In this document: piece after piece, positions 8,621-16,578 of the stretch
How the letters are laid out: each line of letters begins with the position of its first letter
How positions within the stretch are numbered: the first letter of the stretch is position 1
DNA from: Bradyrhizobium lablabi
GTDB lineage: Bacteria; Pseudomonadota; Alphaproteobacteria; Rhizobiales; Xanthobacteraceae
DNA: 64,000 bases
Assembly: GCF_018129385.1 (NCBI RefSeq)
Contig: NZ_JAFCLN010000004.1
Location: forward strand, 372,001-436,000
Direction of reading: 5' to 3'
Notes under the pieces: model-generated
Told to the model about the DNA's origin: nothing
The model's input: only the letters and a program-made list of their open reading frames with translations
Database searches by the model: none
Made by a program: the position numbers and the translations under genes

Positions 8621-9694
8621 CTATTTCCGGCGCATCTGCGCAGCACGTAGGGCTTGCGCGTCCTTGAGCGATCCGGACTGTTCAAGTTTTCGGGTGAGGG
8701 CTTGGATTTGCTCGGAAGCGGCATGGCCTGCTGGCCGCGCAGTTCCGGGCTGCTGAACGGGAGGAAGGTTCGGCTTGACGACGGCCTTGGGCGCGTTCTG
8801 GATGTCCCGCAGCTTCAAAGAGTCGGCGAGGAGTCGCTGAATGCGATGGTCATAGATGGAAAGACGCTCCTTCCCACTAGCCAGCTCTGCGAGTTCGCTT
8901 TCCTTGAAACCAAGATCGTGGAGAACTTCCTTTACAACGCGGTTACGTAGCTTGGCGCCCTTCTCCTCGTCTGCAAGTTCGGGGATCAGCTCGGCCGCCT
9001 TAGCGTTTTCCGCCTGGACGTGATCGTTCCATTTGGTCTGCGCTTCGGTCGTCTTGCGCTGCTCGGCCTGCTGCAGCTCGGCCTGCACGCCCTGCATCTT
9101 CCACTGGTAAACCTGGAACTGCTGGAAGCGGAACGGGTCTTCCGCCTGCATCCTTTCCACGTCTGCCATTGACTTGATGTCGGCGAACGGGCTGGCGTCA
9201 TGCAGCGCCTGCATCAAGGCCGGGAGCTTGGCCTCGTACTGTTGCCTTGCTTCATCCGCTTTCTGGCGTTCGGCCTCGACGGCCTTGCGCTGTTCAGCGA
9301 CTTCGTTCTGACCTCGGCGAAACTCACGCTCCCTCTCCTGTTCGCGAGTGTGCAGGTATTCCTGCGTCTCGCGAGGCAAGGACTGGAAACGTTCCTTTTC
9401 TGCCTGCGTCCAAGACCTCGGCGGCTCGATGGGCGGCAGTTCTGCCGGTTCGTTCGCCTTGGTTACTTCAGCGGGGTCCGTTGCCGGGTCGCTGTTGGCT
9501 TGCGCCAATTCGGGTTGCTCAACCGGAGCCTTGGGCTCGACGGGAGCGGGTTCTTTCGGCTTGTGCCGGGCCGTTGCGAGGGCTCGCGCGGCCTGTGAAA
9601 TGGAAAGGTCTGCGCCGGTATCGGCGGCGGGAGTGATGACAGCAATGGGGGCGGGCGCCGCTTCCGCGACGGGAGCGCCGGCTACGTCAGACAT
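8621..9694 (-). CDS. Capsid scaffolding protein
   Basis: The 357-residue protein has a disordered A/P/E-rich N-terminal third (to about residue 90), then a long charged coiled-coil segment (repeated E, Q, K, R; residues about 100-270), and a basic C-terminus ending AQALRAAQMRRK. It sits immediately upstream of the capsid gene (9-bp gap). This layout is typical of scaffolds that bind the capsid through a basic C-terminal helix. No protease domain is visible. Confidence 0.75.
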   Translation of the reverse strand: MSDVAGAPVAEAAPAPIAVITPAADTGADLSISQAARALATARHKPKEPAPVEPKAPVEQPELAQANSDPATDPAEVTKANEPAELPPIEPPRSWTQAEKERFQSLPRETQEYLHTREQEREREFRRGQNEVAEQRKAVEAERQKADEARQQYEAKLPALMQALHDASPFADIKSMADVERMQAEDPFRFQQFQVYQWKMQGVQAELQQAEQRKTTEAQTKWNDHVQAENAKAAELIPELADEEKGAKLRNRVVKEVLHDLGFKESELAELASGKERLSIYDHRIQRLLADSLKLRDIQNAPKAVVKPNLPPVQQPGTARPAGHAASEQIQALTRKLEQSGSLKDAQALRAAQMRRK

Positions 9695-9708
9695 CGATTT
9701 TCCTTGTG

Positions 9709-10005
9709 TTAGCGCCGCCCGAACAGGCGTTTGCGCTCTGCGGTTTCGGCAAGGGCCTTCAATTCAGCCGCTGCCAGCTTTCCGTCGCTCACCACCTTGT
9801 TGAGGTGATCGCGGACCTTGCCGACGATGTTGATGGCGAGGAATAGCTTTTCCCGGCCCGATACATCGTCAATCGTGGTATTGCGCCATGCGCTCGTATA
9901 GGACGTTTCCAGCCCCTTGAAGGCTTCGACCAGCAATTCATCATCAAGCAGGCGCTGCGCTCTGGTGGCCTTCGCCTGTGCCTTGGAGAGGGCTTCTTCG
10001 CTCAC
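9709..10005 (-). CDS. Small phage head-region protein
   Basis: The 98-residue helical protein (MSEEALSKAQAKATRAQRLL) is rich in A, K and L and lies between portal and scaffold genes. Its ATG overlaps the portal stop by 4 bp. Its length and helical character resemble small accessory or assembly proteins next to portals; function unknown. Confidence 0.65.
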   Translation of the reverse strand: MSEEALSKAQAKATRAQRLLDDELLVEAFKGLETSYTSAWRNTTIDDVSGREKLFLAINIVGKVRDHLNKVVSDGKLAAAELKALAETAERKRLFGRR

Positions 10006-11729
10006 TTGTCGCCTTTCGGCTTGGCCTTGGCTGCCTTGTCTGCCAATTCCATCTTCTGGTTATGCGCTTCTTGGCCCTGCACGGTCTTGAATACGCCCGC
10101 CTCCATCTGCTGGCGGTGCTGCTCTGCGTTCTGCGCCATCTGCTGCTGGTGCATCTCGCGCTGCATGTTCAGCTTCTCGGTCTCAAGCTGGCGCTGCAAC
10201 TCGAACTCAAGCAGCGCAAGCTCCTTCTTAAGCTGGAACTCCTGCTGAGATTGAATCATCTCGGCTTCGGTCTTGCGGTTCTGCGTCGCAATGTCGGCCT
10301 CGGCCTGCGTCGCCTCAATCTGGGCCTTGCGCTGATCCGCCCGCTCATCAAGCTGAGCCTGAACCGCCATGTTCTGCTGGTCGGTCTGCGCCTTCATTTG
10401 TGCGACCTGCACAGCCTCTGGAACTGGCGGCGGCGGCGGCGGATTGAGCAACTGACCTGTTTGCGGGTCTTTCGCATCCGGGTCCTTGAAGAACTTATCC
10501 GGGTTCTTGTGACCCATGATCTTGGTCAATTCGGCGGCCGTGTTGTAAAGCTCACGATCCCCAACCAGGTTGGTCTTGCCGGCGGCCACGATCTCCTTCT
10601 GCACATTGGCCAGCGCCATCTGCTGGGCAAACTGCTGCGCTTTGCCGCCAGTCCCAAGGCCGACATTGATGGTCATGTCGTCGCGCGTTTTCCAGTTCCG
10701 CGGATCGACGTTGACCCATGTATTGCGGAGCCGAACGGTCTGCGCTTGCTGGCCGTGCTTGCGAATCGTGCCGTGCAGCAGCGAGAAGATATCCCGCACG
10801 CCCTCAGCCATAATGCGCGCAATCAGCTTCACCCGCATTTGAGATGCACTGAACACCTGCGCAACCGCCGTCGCGCTCTGGTTCTGCAAGGCGTCCGCGT
10901 CGATGCCCTGTGTCTGCTTGGAAAGGCCCGTGCGGGTTTCCAGCTCGGCATCCAGGTACTGCATCATCGGATAGATCGATGACGTGATGTCGGGCACGAC
11001 CTGCCAATTCAGCCCGCCAGCAGTCTTAGTACGCACAACGCCGCCGGGCCGAGAAACCAGGAGGTCATCAAGAGTATTAGGACCAGCGTTGGCCTCTGCA
11101 ACCTCGACCCTCGGATTGTTGTGCAGATACAGGTTATCCAGCGCCGCGCGCTTGAGCGCCGTCTTTTCCCTTTGCAGGGGCATTACAAGATCGGCAATCG
11201 ACCGGCCAAAGAACCGATGCGTCATCGGGACCGGCGTTGTCGCCGCGAACGGAACGGCGTCGTACTGAGTTACGCACTCCTTGCCGTCCTTGCGGAGTAT
11301 TTCGCCCTGCTCGCCCCCGGTAATGACCTGGTACAGTCCGGGCTTGCCGTTGCCCTCGTAATCCATCCGAACATAGTGCTCGGTGATCTTGACGAAGCGG
11401 GCGGATGGGTTGGCGGTGGAGCTACCTGCCCCTAGATTCTCCTGCGCCGTGTCGCGTGCCGTGGTCTCGATGTCGTTGTTGCCGACATAGGCCTGCAAGC
11501 CACGAATCTGGGCCTCGTCAAACCCTTCCGCGATCAATTGCGCTTCGGTCTTGGTGACAACCTCGTGGAAGCAGTAATTCGAGTCCTTGACGTTCCTGGC
11601 GCCGCGCTCGATCCCGAACTCCTCGGGGGGCACGCCCATAACCTTAGCGCACGAATATTTCTTGGTCGTGACGACCGTGACGTCGTGCAGCATGGGCGCG
11701 ACTTGTGCGGCGGGCGCTAAAGCGTCCAT
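10002..11729 (-). CDS. Portal protein, C-terminal part (split gene)
   Basis: The 575-residue product carries most of the portal: wing/stem-like segments (FFGRSIADLVMPLQREKTAL; NLYLHNNPRVEV; MMQYLDAELETRTGLSKQTQ) and a long Q/E-rich C-terminal coiled coil from about residue 430. Together with the 185-residue product just upstream it makes about 760 residues, which fits a single portal of this phage type. Its ATG overlaps the preceding stop as TGATG, and GAGG lies 10 nt upstream, so coupled reinitiation is possible; a one-base indel splitting one gene is equally possible. Confidence 0.75.
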   Translation of the reverse strand: MDALAPAAQVAPMLHDVTVVTTKKYSCAKVMGVPPEEFGIERGARNVKDSNYCFHEVVTKTEAQLIAEGFDEAQIRGLQAYVGNNDIETTARDTAQENLGAGSSTANPSARFVKITEHYVRMDYEGNGKPGLYQVITGGEQGEILRKDGKECVTQYDAVPFAATTPVPMTHRFFGRSIADLVMPLQREKTALKRAALDNLYLHNNPRVEVAEANAGPNTLDDLLVSRPGGVVRTKTAGGLNWQVVPDITSSIYPMMQYLDAELETRTGLSKQTQGIDADALQNQSATAVAQVFSASQMRVKLIARIMAEGVRDIFSLLHGTIRKHGQQAQTVRLRNTWVNVDPRNWKTRDDMTINVGLGTGGKAQQFAQQMALANVQKEIVAAGKTNLVGDRELYNTAAELTKIMGHKNPDKFFKDPDAKDPQTGQLLNPPPPPPVPEAVQVAQMKAQTDQQNMAVQAQLDERADQRKAQIEATQAEADIATQNRKTEAEMIQSQQEFQLKKELALLEFELQRQLETEKLNMQREMHQQQMAQNAEQHRQQMEAGVFKTVQGQEAHNQKMELADKAAKAKPKGDK

Positions 11730-12286
11730 CAGTAAGCCGCCTCAGTCATCGGCTTGGCCGTATGCTCCACGATCTCCAGCGCTCCGTTAGAGTCTGCGAC
11801 CGTCTGCGCCAAGGTCAAATACTGCTCTTCCGTCAGGTCTCGATAGGTCTCGCGCTGCTCTTCCTCGCGCTCTTCCCACCAAATTTTGACAATGCCAACC
11901 TTGGACAACAAGGCATCCTTGATGAAGGAATACAGCACCATAAAGCCCGGGTTGTTCTGCATGAACACATGGTTCACGTAGTCGGTTTCCTGCTGCGCCG
12001 CCTCCTCGTCCTCGGGACCAACCGGCTCAAACCTGACAACCTCGTCCGAGCCTGCAAAAATATCCATCAGGTTCGGCATCAGGCCTTCAACGGTATCGGC
12101 GACGTCCGTTGATACCGTCCGGGACCGCCCCTCTTGCGCCGGCATGTCCTTGCGCATGTCGCCGAGGTAATAATCCATCGCATCGGCCCGCTCTTCTGCG
12201 AGCTGGGCAGCAGACATGGCAGCAAGCGCATCCGCCTTTTGGGCGCCGAGCATGGCCTTGAGGTCGGACAGCGGCATTTTAGCCAT
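11729..12286 (-). CDS. Portal protein, N-terminal part (split gene)
   Basis: The 185-residue product (MAKMPLSDLKAMLGAQKADA) includes DTVEGLMPNLMDIFAGSDEV and DALLSKVGIVKIWWEE, segments expected in the N-terminal clip and wing of portal proteins of this phage group. It ends at a TGA that overlaps the ATG of the C-terminal part. Nothing else in the operon resembles a portal N-terminus, so the two frames are complementary rather than duplicate. Confidence 0.75.
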   Translation of the reverse strand: MAKMPLSDLKAMLGAQKADALAAMSAAQLAEERADAMDYYLGDMRKDMPAQEGRSRTVSTDVADTVEGLMPNLMDIFAGSDEVVRFEPVGPEDEEAAQQETDYVNHVFMQNNPGFMVLYSFIKDALLSKVGIVKIWWEEREEEQRETYRDLTEEQYLTLAQTVADSNGALEIVEHTAKPMTEAAY

Positions 12287-13599
12287 CAGCGCCAGCCCGC
12301 GTTGGCGTATTGGATCGTTCGGTTAAACGCCGCACTGGCGCTGGGCTCCTGATAGCAAATTGCCATCAGACCGAACGCATCCGCCGCATGGCTCGACCAG
12401 TCATGCTCAGGCCCAAGTCCGACATTCCGCTGCTCGTCTTTCTTCTCGTGATAGAAGCCTAGTGCGTCACGACCAGCTTCAGTGGTTGCCTCGTTGAACC
12501 ACATCTTGGGGCCGAGCCTGCGCACGGCTTCAATGCGCATTGCCGCGGCGCCACGGCCCTGGTTCTTAACGGGCGGTTCAACGGTGAAACCGGCTTCGCG
12601 TAAGTGGTCCTCGTAACGCTTGCCGGTGACGTTATTCTCGTTAACGCCATCGTGCGGTAGATACAGAATGGCTTTTTGATATCCTCGTTCACGCAACCAA
12701 GCGACGTGATAGGCCAAAACCTGTCCGACAGACTCGTAGTAGTCGAGGACTCGAATTTCCTGTCCGACCCACTGGACAATCCAGATGGTGAAAGCGTCAG
12801 CGTTAGCGCCAGAGCCGCCGATATCAATGAAAGCCCGCAAAGGCAGTAGAGGATCGGCCTCGACACGCCCTATCCTTCCTTTTGCCTTGGCTTCAGCAAG
12901 CAGTTTGGCGAAGTATGCGCCCTCGAAGGCTGTCGCATAGCCGCCCTCCCACACATGATCGTAGCGCTCTGGATATGCCGCCAGATCATGCTTGCGCTCC
13001 TCATCAAGAACGCTCGGAAACCACGGATTGTCTTTCCAATTGGCTTGGACAACCTGAGCATTGCCCGGCTTGTTGGCCCTCAGGAAGTCGTCGATCGCGT
13101 CGGACTTGCGCCGCGGGTTCCAACTGGCCCAGATCTCCGATCCTTCCTTGCGGATGGTCGGGCGCAACATCATCAGGCTTCGCGCCGTCAGCGTCTGGGC
13201 TTCCTCAATCCAGGATCGATGGAAACCTTCCAGCGACTTGATCGATTCCGCCGTGTAGTCCTGCATGCCCCGGAAGATGATAACGCCATCCTTAGGGGTC
13301 TGGATTACGTCCTTGAAGACCCTGAAACCGTCAGCCTCGCCAAGGCCGAATTGCTGTAGCTTGTCCTCAATCAGGAGCTTGGCCGAGTCCTTGAGGTCTT
13401 TCATCACCTCGCGGATACAGACCATGCGGAGGCCTTCCCCGCACTCACCCGGCATTCTCAGGCCGTCTTCAACACTTAGACCAGCGAAGAAGTGAGATTT
13501 CCCAGAGCCGCGTCCGCCGTGCGCCCCCTTGTAACGGGCGGGGTGCAATAGCGGCTCGAAGACCTTAGCTGTCGGGATTTCCAGGGTTCGTGATGACAC
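12286..13599 (-). CDS. Terminase large subunit
   Basis: The 437-residue packaging motor/nuclease has a Walker A motif GGRGSGKS at residues 28-35, a Walker B-like SWIEEAQ near residue 131, and a C-terminal RNase-H-like nuclease: FIDIGGSG (first acidic residue) and the late DWSSHAADAFGLM segment (last acidic residues). Length and motif order fit a phage TerL. It starts within the preceding small gene (35-bp overlap) and its stop overlaps the portal start. Confidence 0.92.
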   Translation of the reverse strand: MSSRTLEIPTAKVFEPLLHPARYKGAHGGRGSGKSHFFAGLSVEDGLRMPGECGEGLRMVCIREVMKDLKDSAKLLIEDKLQQFGLGEADGFRVFKDVIQTPKDGVIIFRGMQDYTAESIKSLEGFHRSWIEEAQTLTARSLMMLRPTIRKEGSEIWASWNPRRKSDAIDDFLRANKPGNAQVVQANWKDNPWFPSVLDEERKHDLAAYPERYDHVWEGGYATAFEGAYFAKLLAEAKAKGRIGRVEADPLLPLRAFIDIGGSGANADAFTIWIVQWVGQEIRVLDYYESVGQVLAYHVAWLRERGYQKAILYLPHDGVNENNVTGKRYEDHLREAGFTVEPPVKNQGRGAAAMRIEAVRRLGPKMWFNEATTEAGRDALGFYHEKKDEQRNVGLGPEHDWSSHAADAFGLMAICYQEPSASAAFNRTIQYANAGWR

Positions 13600-13834
13600 G
13601 GGCGATTTTGTGAATGACGTTTAGCGGGTTTTCGTCGTCGCCGCTGATCTGGGTTGCCGCGAGGTCCGGCATGACCTTTTTCAAAAGGCCAAGCCCGGCA
13701 GATACTTGGGTGGCGCTCATCTCTCTTTCGCCACAAGCGTGAGCGATAAGGGCGCTGAGAATGTTGGAGTTTTGGATTTTAACCCGGTGCTCGTCCGACA
13801 TGCGGAAACCGGCAGTTCGACCACGCTCAGCCAT
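13565..13834 (-). CDS. Probable terminase small subunit
   Basis: The 89-residue protein (MAERGRTAGFRMSDEHRVKI) has an HTH-like N-terminal half (KIQNSNILSALIAHACGERE) followed by MSATQVSAGLGLLKKVMPDL. It lies directly upstream of the large subunit and overlaps it. Position, size and helical DNA-binding character fit a small terminase; there is no diagnostic motif, so this remains inference. Confidence 0.6.
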   Translation of the reverse strand: MAERGRTAGFRMSDEHRVKIQNSNILSALIAHACGEREMSATQVSAGLGLLKKVMPDLAATQISGDDENPLNVIHKIARVITNPGNPDS

Positions 13835-13840
13835 GGCTCG

Positions 13841-14065
13841 TTACGCCGGCCCGCCGTTGCTGAACTCGGCAAATTCCTGGAGAGCATCGTCCGCTTCCTT
13901 CTCAAGCTGCCCGGCCACCCGCTCGATCTCTGCGCTCACTTCCTCGTGCTTCTTGCCGGCGTCCTTGAGCTTTGAAATAGCTTCATCTCGCCTTTGACGG
14001 CCACGCTCCTTGATGGCCTGTAGCCGCTCTCGGATGGCGCCGGGCTGATATCCGGATATGCTCAT
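13841..14065 (-). CDS. Small coiled-coil phage protein
   Basis: The 74-residue protein is mostly one charged helix (residues about 10-70, rich in E, K, A and R). Its ATG overlaps the stop of the upstream gene by 4 bp, so it is probably translated by coupling. It may be an accessory packaging protein; no family recognised. Confidence 0.6.
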   Translation of the reverse strand: MSISGYQPGAIRERLQAIKERGRQRRDEAISKLKDAGKKHEEVSAEIERVAGQLEKEADDALQEFAEFSNGGPA

Positions 14066-14346
14066 TGGCTCTGTTCTTTTTTTTTAGTCTCGAGAAACGG
14101 GCTCGCCAGCGCAGCGCGGATTTCAGCCTCTCCTGCGGTCGGGCCAACCTCTACTGATCGATCGCCGATGTTGAAGATTTGGCTTCTGCCGCCAGCGCCA
14201 TACCCCATGGTCAGAGATGACCCGCCGGGGATGTCAGCCAGCCTTTTACGCAGATCGAAGATGCCCATGCGGTTGATCTCGTTGATGTCGATTACGGCTT
14301 CAGCAAGCGAGCGGTTGAACTCGACGAAGAAGTTGGAGGAAAGCAC
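14062..14346 (-). CDS. Hypothetical phage protein
   Basis: The 94-residue protein (MLSSNFFVEFNRSLAEAVID) has a helical N-terminal half and a glycine-rich centre (MGYGAGGRSQIF). It forms a one-base overlap with the upstream gene and a 4-bp overlap with the next. Position next to the terminase genes suggests a packaging or head accessory role, unproven. Confidence 0.55.
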   Translation of the reverse strand: MLSSNFFVEFNRSLAEAVIDINEINRMGIFDLRKRLADIPGGSSLTMGYGAGGRSQIFNIGDRSVEVGPTAGEAEIRAALASPFLETKKKEQSQ

Positions 14347-14534
14347 TAAGCCGGGTCTTTGTCTGGTGCAGTGTACGGCAACCCATCAATGCCGTCGTGA
14401 TATCCAAATACAGGAATGTTGTGAAAGGCTTGCCCGATTGTCTCGTTGATCTTGTTCTGCTCTTCAAGAGCTTGTCGGGCTCTCTCTGATGCTGCTTTGG
14501 ATTGATAATCACGGAGTTGAAGTAGTTCGCCCAT
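14346..14534 (-). CDS. Small hypothetical phage protein
   Basis: The 62-residue protein starts MGELLQLRDYQSKAASERAR, an amphipathic helix, and ends in a short P/D-rich tail. The single-base overlap with the next gene supports a real operon member. Function unknown. Confidence 0.55.
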   Translation of the reverse strand: MGELLQLRDYQSKAASERARQALEEQNKINETIGQAFHNIPVFGYHDGIDGLPYTAPDKDPA

Positions 14535-14566
14535 GTTTCACCGCACCAGAGAATTCGCGTTGAGAG

Positions 14567-14743
14567 TCATCGGTCACCCCGCAATTCCGATGCCTCACCA
14601 TCGTCTTGGTACCGCTCGATCTCGCGATTCAAAAACAGAATGCTGGCGCTAAGGCGATAGGTCTGCCGCTCACAGAACCAGCGAATCCCCTCGCCGAGGG
14701 CAAGGATAAGCGCGCAGATGATGGCAACGTATAGGTAGTCCAT
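14567..14743 (-). CDS. Small phage membrane protein
   Basis: This 58-residue frame (ATG at 14743) begins MDYLYVAIICALILALGEGI, a clear transmembrane segment, followed by a charged tail RQTYRLSASILFLNREIERY. It starts 3 bp after the stop of the upstream gene. A one-span membrane protein at the head of a late operon could belong to a lysis cassette (holin- or spanin-like), but no partner lysis gene is recognised here, so the role is open. Confidence 0.5.
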   Translation of the reverse strand: MDYLYVAIICALILALGEGIRWFCERQTYRLSASILFLNREIERYQDDGEASELRGDR

Positions 14744-14746
14744 GCC

Positions 14747-14983
14747 TCAACACGTCGGCTTCATTTGAACGGGACAGCGCTGATTGCCGCAGACAAAGCC
14801 GTAGGCCTTGCCGTAATCGAATTTCGCGCCGCACTCTCCACACTGAGAGCCAAGCTTTGTTCCGCACGGGCCATCGCTCGGCAGCGGCGGAACGAAATCA
14901 TATTTCGGATCGGGCTGCACCTTCCCGACATACGCCGACCTCACCGCTTGAGCCAGCCCGCGAAAGGAGTTGATCTCACTCAT
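14747..14983 (-). CDS. Zinc-ribbon-like phage protein
   Basis: A 78-residue protein with a C-terminal cysteine cluster CGTKLGSQCGECGAKF...CGNQRCP, resembling one or two zinc-binding knuckles. The preceding minus-strand sequence has CAGAGGAG about 12 nt before the ATG, a credible ribosome binding site. It is the first clear gene downstream of the terminator at 15.36 kb. Function unknown. Confidence 0.6.
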   Translation of the reverse strand: MSEINSFRGLAQAVRSAYVGKVQPDPKYDFVPPLPSDGPCGTKLGSQCGECGAKFDYGKAYGFVCGNQRCPVQMKPTC

Positions 14984-15356
14984 GGCGCGTCAAACTCCTC
15001 TGTCTGATCACCAGTGGCCATGCCTCCGAGCATTCCGCTGGTAGTGGTCCCCATCCTTTACCGATAGGTATTGCGGAGCCACGGTGGCTCGGTGGCTCGG
15101 TGAAACAGTATCCCGCGCCGTTGTCCCGTCCTTCTTGGCGATCAACCCAAGCGGTCTCGGTTTTGTTCGCGGGGGCGACTGGACATAGCCCTACACGGGA
15201 TACCCAGTCATAAGCCGGTAGCATCGCGGTCATGAGCCGTGAGAGGCGTTCCGACAACCTGTTCCGGGCGGATCATCAGCATATACAGCGCTCTCGGCAC
15301 CTAGGGCCGGCAGGGGTTTTGGGGAAGCGCGTTGGTTGCCAATGTCCGCCCGAACT
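14984..15356. other. Stretch without a confident gene, probable late promoter region
   Basis: This stretch separates the early-region terminator from the first late genes and probably holds the late promoter, though no clear -35/-10 pair was found. Weak minus-strand frames exist: a 93-codon frame at 14976-15257 with unremarkable composition, and a 24-codon frame (14980-15054, ending EEFDAP) whose stop overlaps the next ATG. Neither is well enough supported to call. A short tandem GGTGGCTC repeat lies near 15083-15100. Confidence 0.4.
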
Positions 15357-15397
15357 CTGAAAAACACGAAACCCGCCGCGATTTCTCGGGCGGGCTC
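15357..15397 (-). terminator. Rho-independent terminator ending the leftward early operon
   Basis: On the minus strand GCCCGCCCGAG, loop AAAT, CGCGGCGGGT forms a GC-rich hairpin and is followed by TTCGTGTTTTT. It lies about 100 bp after the stop of the serine-rich zinc-ribbon gene and isolates early leftward transcription from the late operon. Confidence 0.7.
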
Positions 15398-15494
15398 GGA
15401 AGTGTCGCAGGCAAATCACTTGCGACAATGACCTCTGTAAGGCCTGTTACCCCCGGTGTCAAGCGAAACATACAGAGGTGTATGGTGCTCAACT

Positions 15495-15923
15495 CTAAAA
15501 ACTACCGCCGCCGGAATCAAAGCTGGACGAACTGCTGCTTCCGCTGTCGTAGCTACTGCTGCTACCACTGTCATAGCTTGACGACGACCATGAAGAGCCG
15601 CTGTCGTGGCTGCTGGACGGCGCTGGCGGGTCATACGACGGAGATGGCGCGGGGTCGGGCACATGATGTGAACGCGCCGGGTCAGTGTGCAGCGCAGCCC
15701 CCAGCGCCGCTCCGATGCTAACCCCGCGCGATGGGCTCAGGGGAATGCCGGTCATCATGCCGATTGCAAACCCGGTGTGATCGAAGCCATCATCATCCCT
15801 CGCGCTCAATGCAGAGTTTACAGGCGACGCGGCGGGCGCCGCCCCAATCCCCGCGCCACATCGAGGGCAGCGCTTGCGGAGAAAAGCATAGAAATCGTGA
15901 CCGCAATTTTCGCATCTAGTCAT
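15495..15923 (-). CDS. Zinc-ribbon protein with Ser/Tyr/Asp low-complexity tail
   Basis: The start is taken at the ATG at 15923, preceded by AGAGGAG at proper spacing, giving 142 residues. The N-terminus has two CxxC knuckles (CENCGHDF and CPRCGAG). A glycine-rich hydrophobic stretch follows (IGMMTGIPLSPS; GVSIGAALGAALH), then a tail of repeats of the type S(Y/F)DSGSSSS ending SFDSGGGSF. Similar Ser/Gly tails occur in membrane-associated bacterial zinc-ribbon proteins. Role unknown; last gene before the terminator. Confidence 0.65.
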   Translation of the reverse strand: MTRCENCGHDFYAFLRKRCPRCGAGIGAAPAASPVNSALSARDDDGFDHTGFAIGMMTGIPLSPSRGVSIGAALGAALHTDPARSHHVPDPAPSPSYDPPAPSSSHDSGSSWSSSSYDSGSSSSYDSGSSSSSSFDSGGGSF

Positions 15924-15983
15924 CGCATTCTCCTCTGTTTTTCCTAGCACATTTCGTAAAAATCTGATACAAGAAAATGCAAG

Positions 15984-16577
15984 TTAGCCAATGTTTTCAG
16001 GCATAACTTGAATTCTCTGCTTCCCGGTTTTCTCAGTTGCAAACCCATACACCCGCGCAAGACAATGCAAACATTCCCGCACGCGCTTGCCGAAATACTC
16101 GTCCCAAGCTCGCCCCTTCAGCCCGCGGCGCTCGGCAATCTGCGCCATCGTCCTGCCGCTGATTAGGAAGTCGCTCATGAGCGCAGAGCCGTCCACGCCT
16201 AATTCCCAATGTGCCCGCGCCAAACGCTTGGTTGCCCGCCGCTGGCGCTCTGTGATGGGTTCTGGAATCCGTCCGCCATCAACCGCCTCTTTGGAAGGAT
16301 CGATCGCACGCGGCCCGCGCTCGGCAATCTCGAAATCCTTCTGAAAGGCCCTGCCCCCTTCGTACTGCGCCTCGTCGATATGCTTCCTCGAATGAAAATC
16401 CCCCAACGGGTCATCTCGTGTTGACCGCATGACAATCAATCTCCCCCCAAGCTCCATTGGATCGTCTACTTCAATAGGCTGGACATGCTTTCCTATTCCA
16501 CGATTGAACTCAGTGGCCCTGCGGTCGTGGGCGGGGTTGAAGGGCTTGCCACGTCGGCGGCGGATTTGTGCGTTCAT
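15984..16577 (-). CDS. DUF6456-like HTH protein, candidate late regulator
   Basis: The 197-residue protein has a basic N-terminus, then RDDPLGDFHSRKHIDEAQYE, and a C-terminal helix-turn-helix-like region (ISGRTMAQIAERRGLKGRAW) ending with a CLHCL segment. The pattern resembles the alphaproteobacterial DUF6456 family. The gene is near the end of the early operon, just upstream of the late block, where phages often keep a late-gene activator or antiterminator. The DNA-binding prediction is from sequence; the regulatory role is inference. Confidence 0.55.
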   Translation of the reverse strand: MNAQIRRRRGKPFNPAHDRRATEFNRGIGKHVQPIEVDDPMELGGRLIVMRSTRDDPLGDFHSRKHIDEAQYEGGRAFQKDFEIAERGPRAIDPSKEAVDGGRIPEPITERQRRATKRLARAHWELGVDGSALMSDFLISGRTMAQIAERRGLKGRAWDEYFGKRVRECLHCLARVYGFATEKTGKQRIQVMPENIG

Positions 16578-16578
16578 T

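Noticed and set aside
11715..11745. Programmed -1 frameshift joining the two portal frames
   Set aside because: No slippery heptamer (X XXY YYZ) is present at the overlap. Reinitiation at TGATG or an indel is a simpler explanation, so only the split was reported.
14976..15257. 93-codon minus-strand frame between terminator and late genes
   Set aside because: Composition unremarkable, no clear ribosome binding site and no recognisable pattern. Left as an unassigned stretch.
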